A DNA stretch of 64,000 nucleotides from Yinghuangia soli (lineage in GTDB: Bacteria > Actinomycetota > Actinomycetes > Streptomycetales > Streptomycetaceae): contig NZ_JAKFHA010000030.1 in the NCBI RefSeq assembly GCF_021502675.1, forward strand, positions 1 to 64,000, written 5' to 3'. Within the stretch, counting starts at the first letter, position 1. Every line of letters starts with the position of its first letter. The notes beneath the pieces were generated by a model. The model was not told the origin of the DNA, did no database searches, and saw nothing but the letters and a program-made list of their open reading frames with translations. Position numbers and translations under genes: made by a program. Of this stretch, positions 63,982-64,000 are shown piece by piece.

Positions 63982-64000
63982 GATCGTTCCTCCTCGGGTC

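Overview
This 64 kb window is chromosomal DNA from a high-GC, Streptomyces-like actinomycete. The supporting signs are many GTG and TTG starts with AGGAGG-type ribosome sites, tight ATGA/GTGA gene overlaps, a complete four-gene conservon, a regulator of the XRE/DUF5753 type with its DUF397 partner, and a perfect 16-bp parS palindrome. I cannot name the species from sequence alone. No rRNA, CRISPR array or complete transposon is visible.

Layout. 0.3-1.6 kb: a secreted Cys/Pro-repeat protein and two small hypothetical genes. 1.7-5.3 kb: a decayed integrative element beside an intact tRNA-Arg(ACG). It has a duplicated tRNA 3' end at its far side, an integrase remnant, and a run of minus-strand hypothetical genes, one apparently frameshifted. 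5.4-6.0 kb: a very G-skewed spacer and tRNA-Ser(GCT). 6.2-10.0 kb: a 1285-residue PAS / degenerate-kinase / receiver-like scaffold. 10-15 kb: an acyl-CoA ligase, a DHA2-type efflux pump and a secreted DUF1906 protein.

15.1-20.0 kb: a five-gene, translationally coupled operon (acyl-CoA dehydrogenase, MaoC-DUF35, acyl-CoA dehydrogenase, MaoC, Ltp2-like aldolase). It matches the mycobacterial igr module that removes the last three-carbon piece of steroid side chains. 20-30.5 kb holds metabolic and membrane genes (DUF4291, APH-like kinase, DUF2079, DUF1838, AMP-ligase, cyclase, a PLP enzyme, SigJ-type ECF sigma factor, SDR). 30.5-35.5 kb holds an SPFH/flotillin-like coiled-coil protein and two divergent regulator/enzyme pairs (MarR with a SnoaL-like protein, TetR with an FAD monooxygenase), each with clear operator palindromes between the genes. 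35.7-42.7 kb: LysR, DUF6506, SMI1/KNR4 and a large repeat-like unknown, then a ClC channel.

42.8-47.0 kb is the most interesting region: an anti-sigma-type ATPase diverges from an XRE/DUF5753-DUF397 regulator pair, followed by a graspetide (ATP-grasp RiPP) operon. Its three genes are the precursor, the ATP-grasp ester-forming maturase and a PIMT-like methyltransferase, so the expected product is an aspartimide-containing cross-linked peptide. 47-52.4 kb: a serine hydrolase, a HAD phosphatase and the conservon cvnA-B-C-D. 52.5-57.5 kb: small membrane protein, TenA, cupin, holin-like protein, parS, a Cys/Met-metabolism PLP lyase, LysR and NUDIX. 57.6-64 kb: two NarL-type two-component pairs flanking an MMPL transporter, with a 24-bp palindrome upstream of the transporter.
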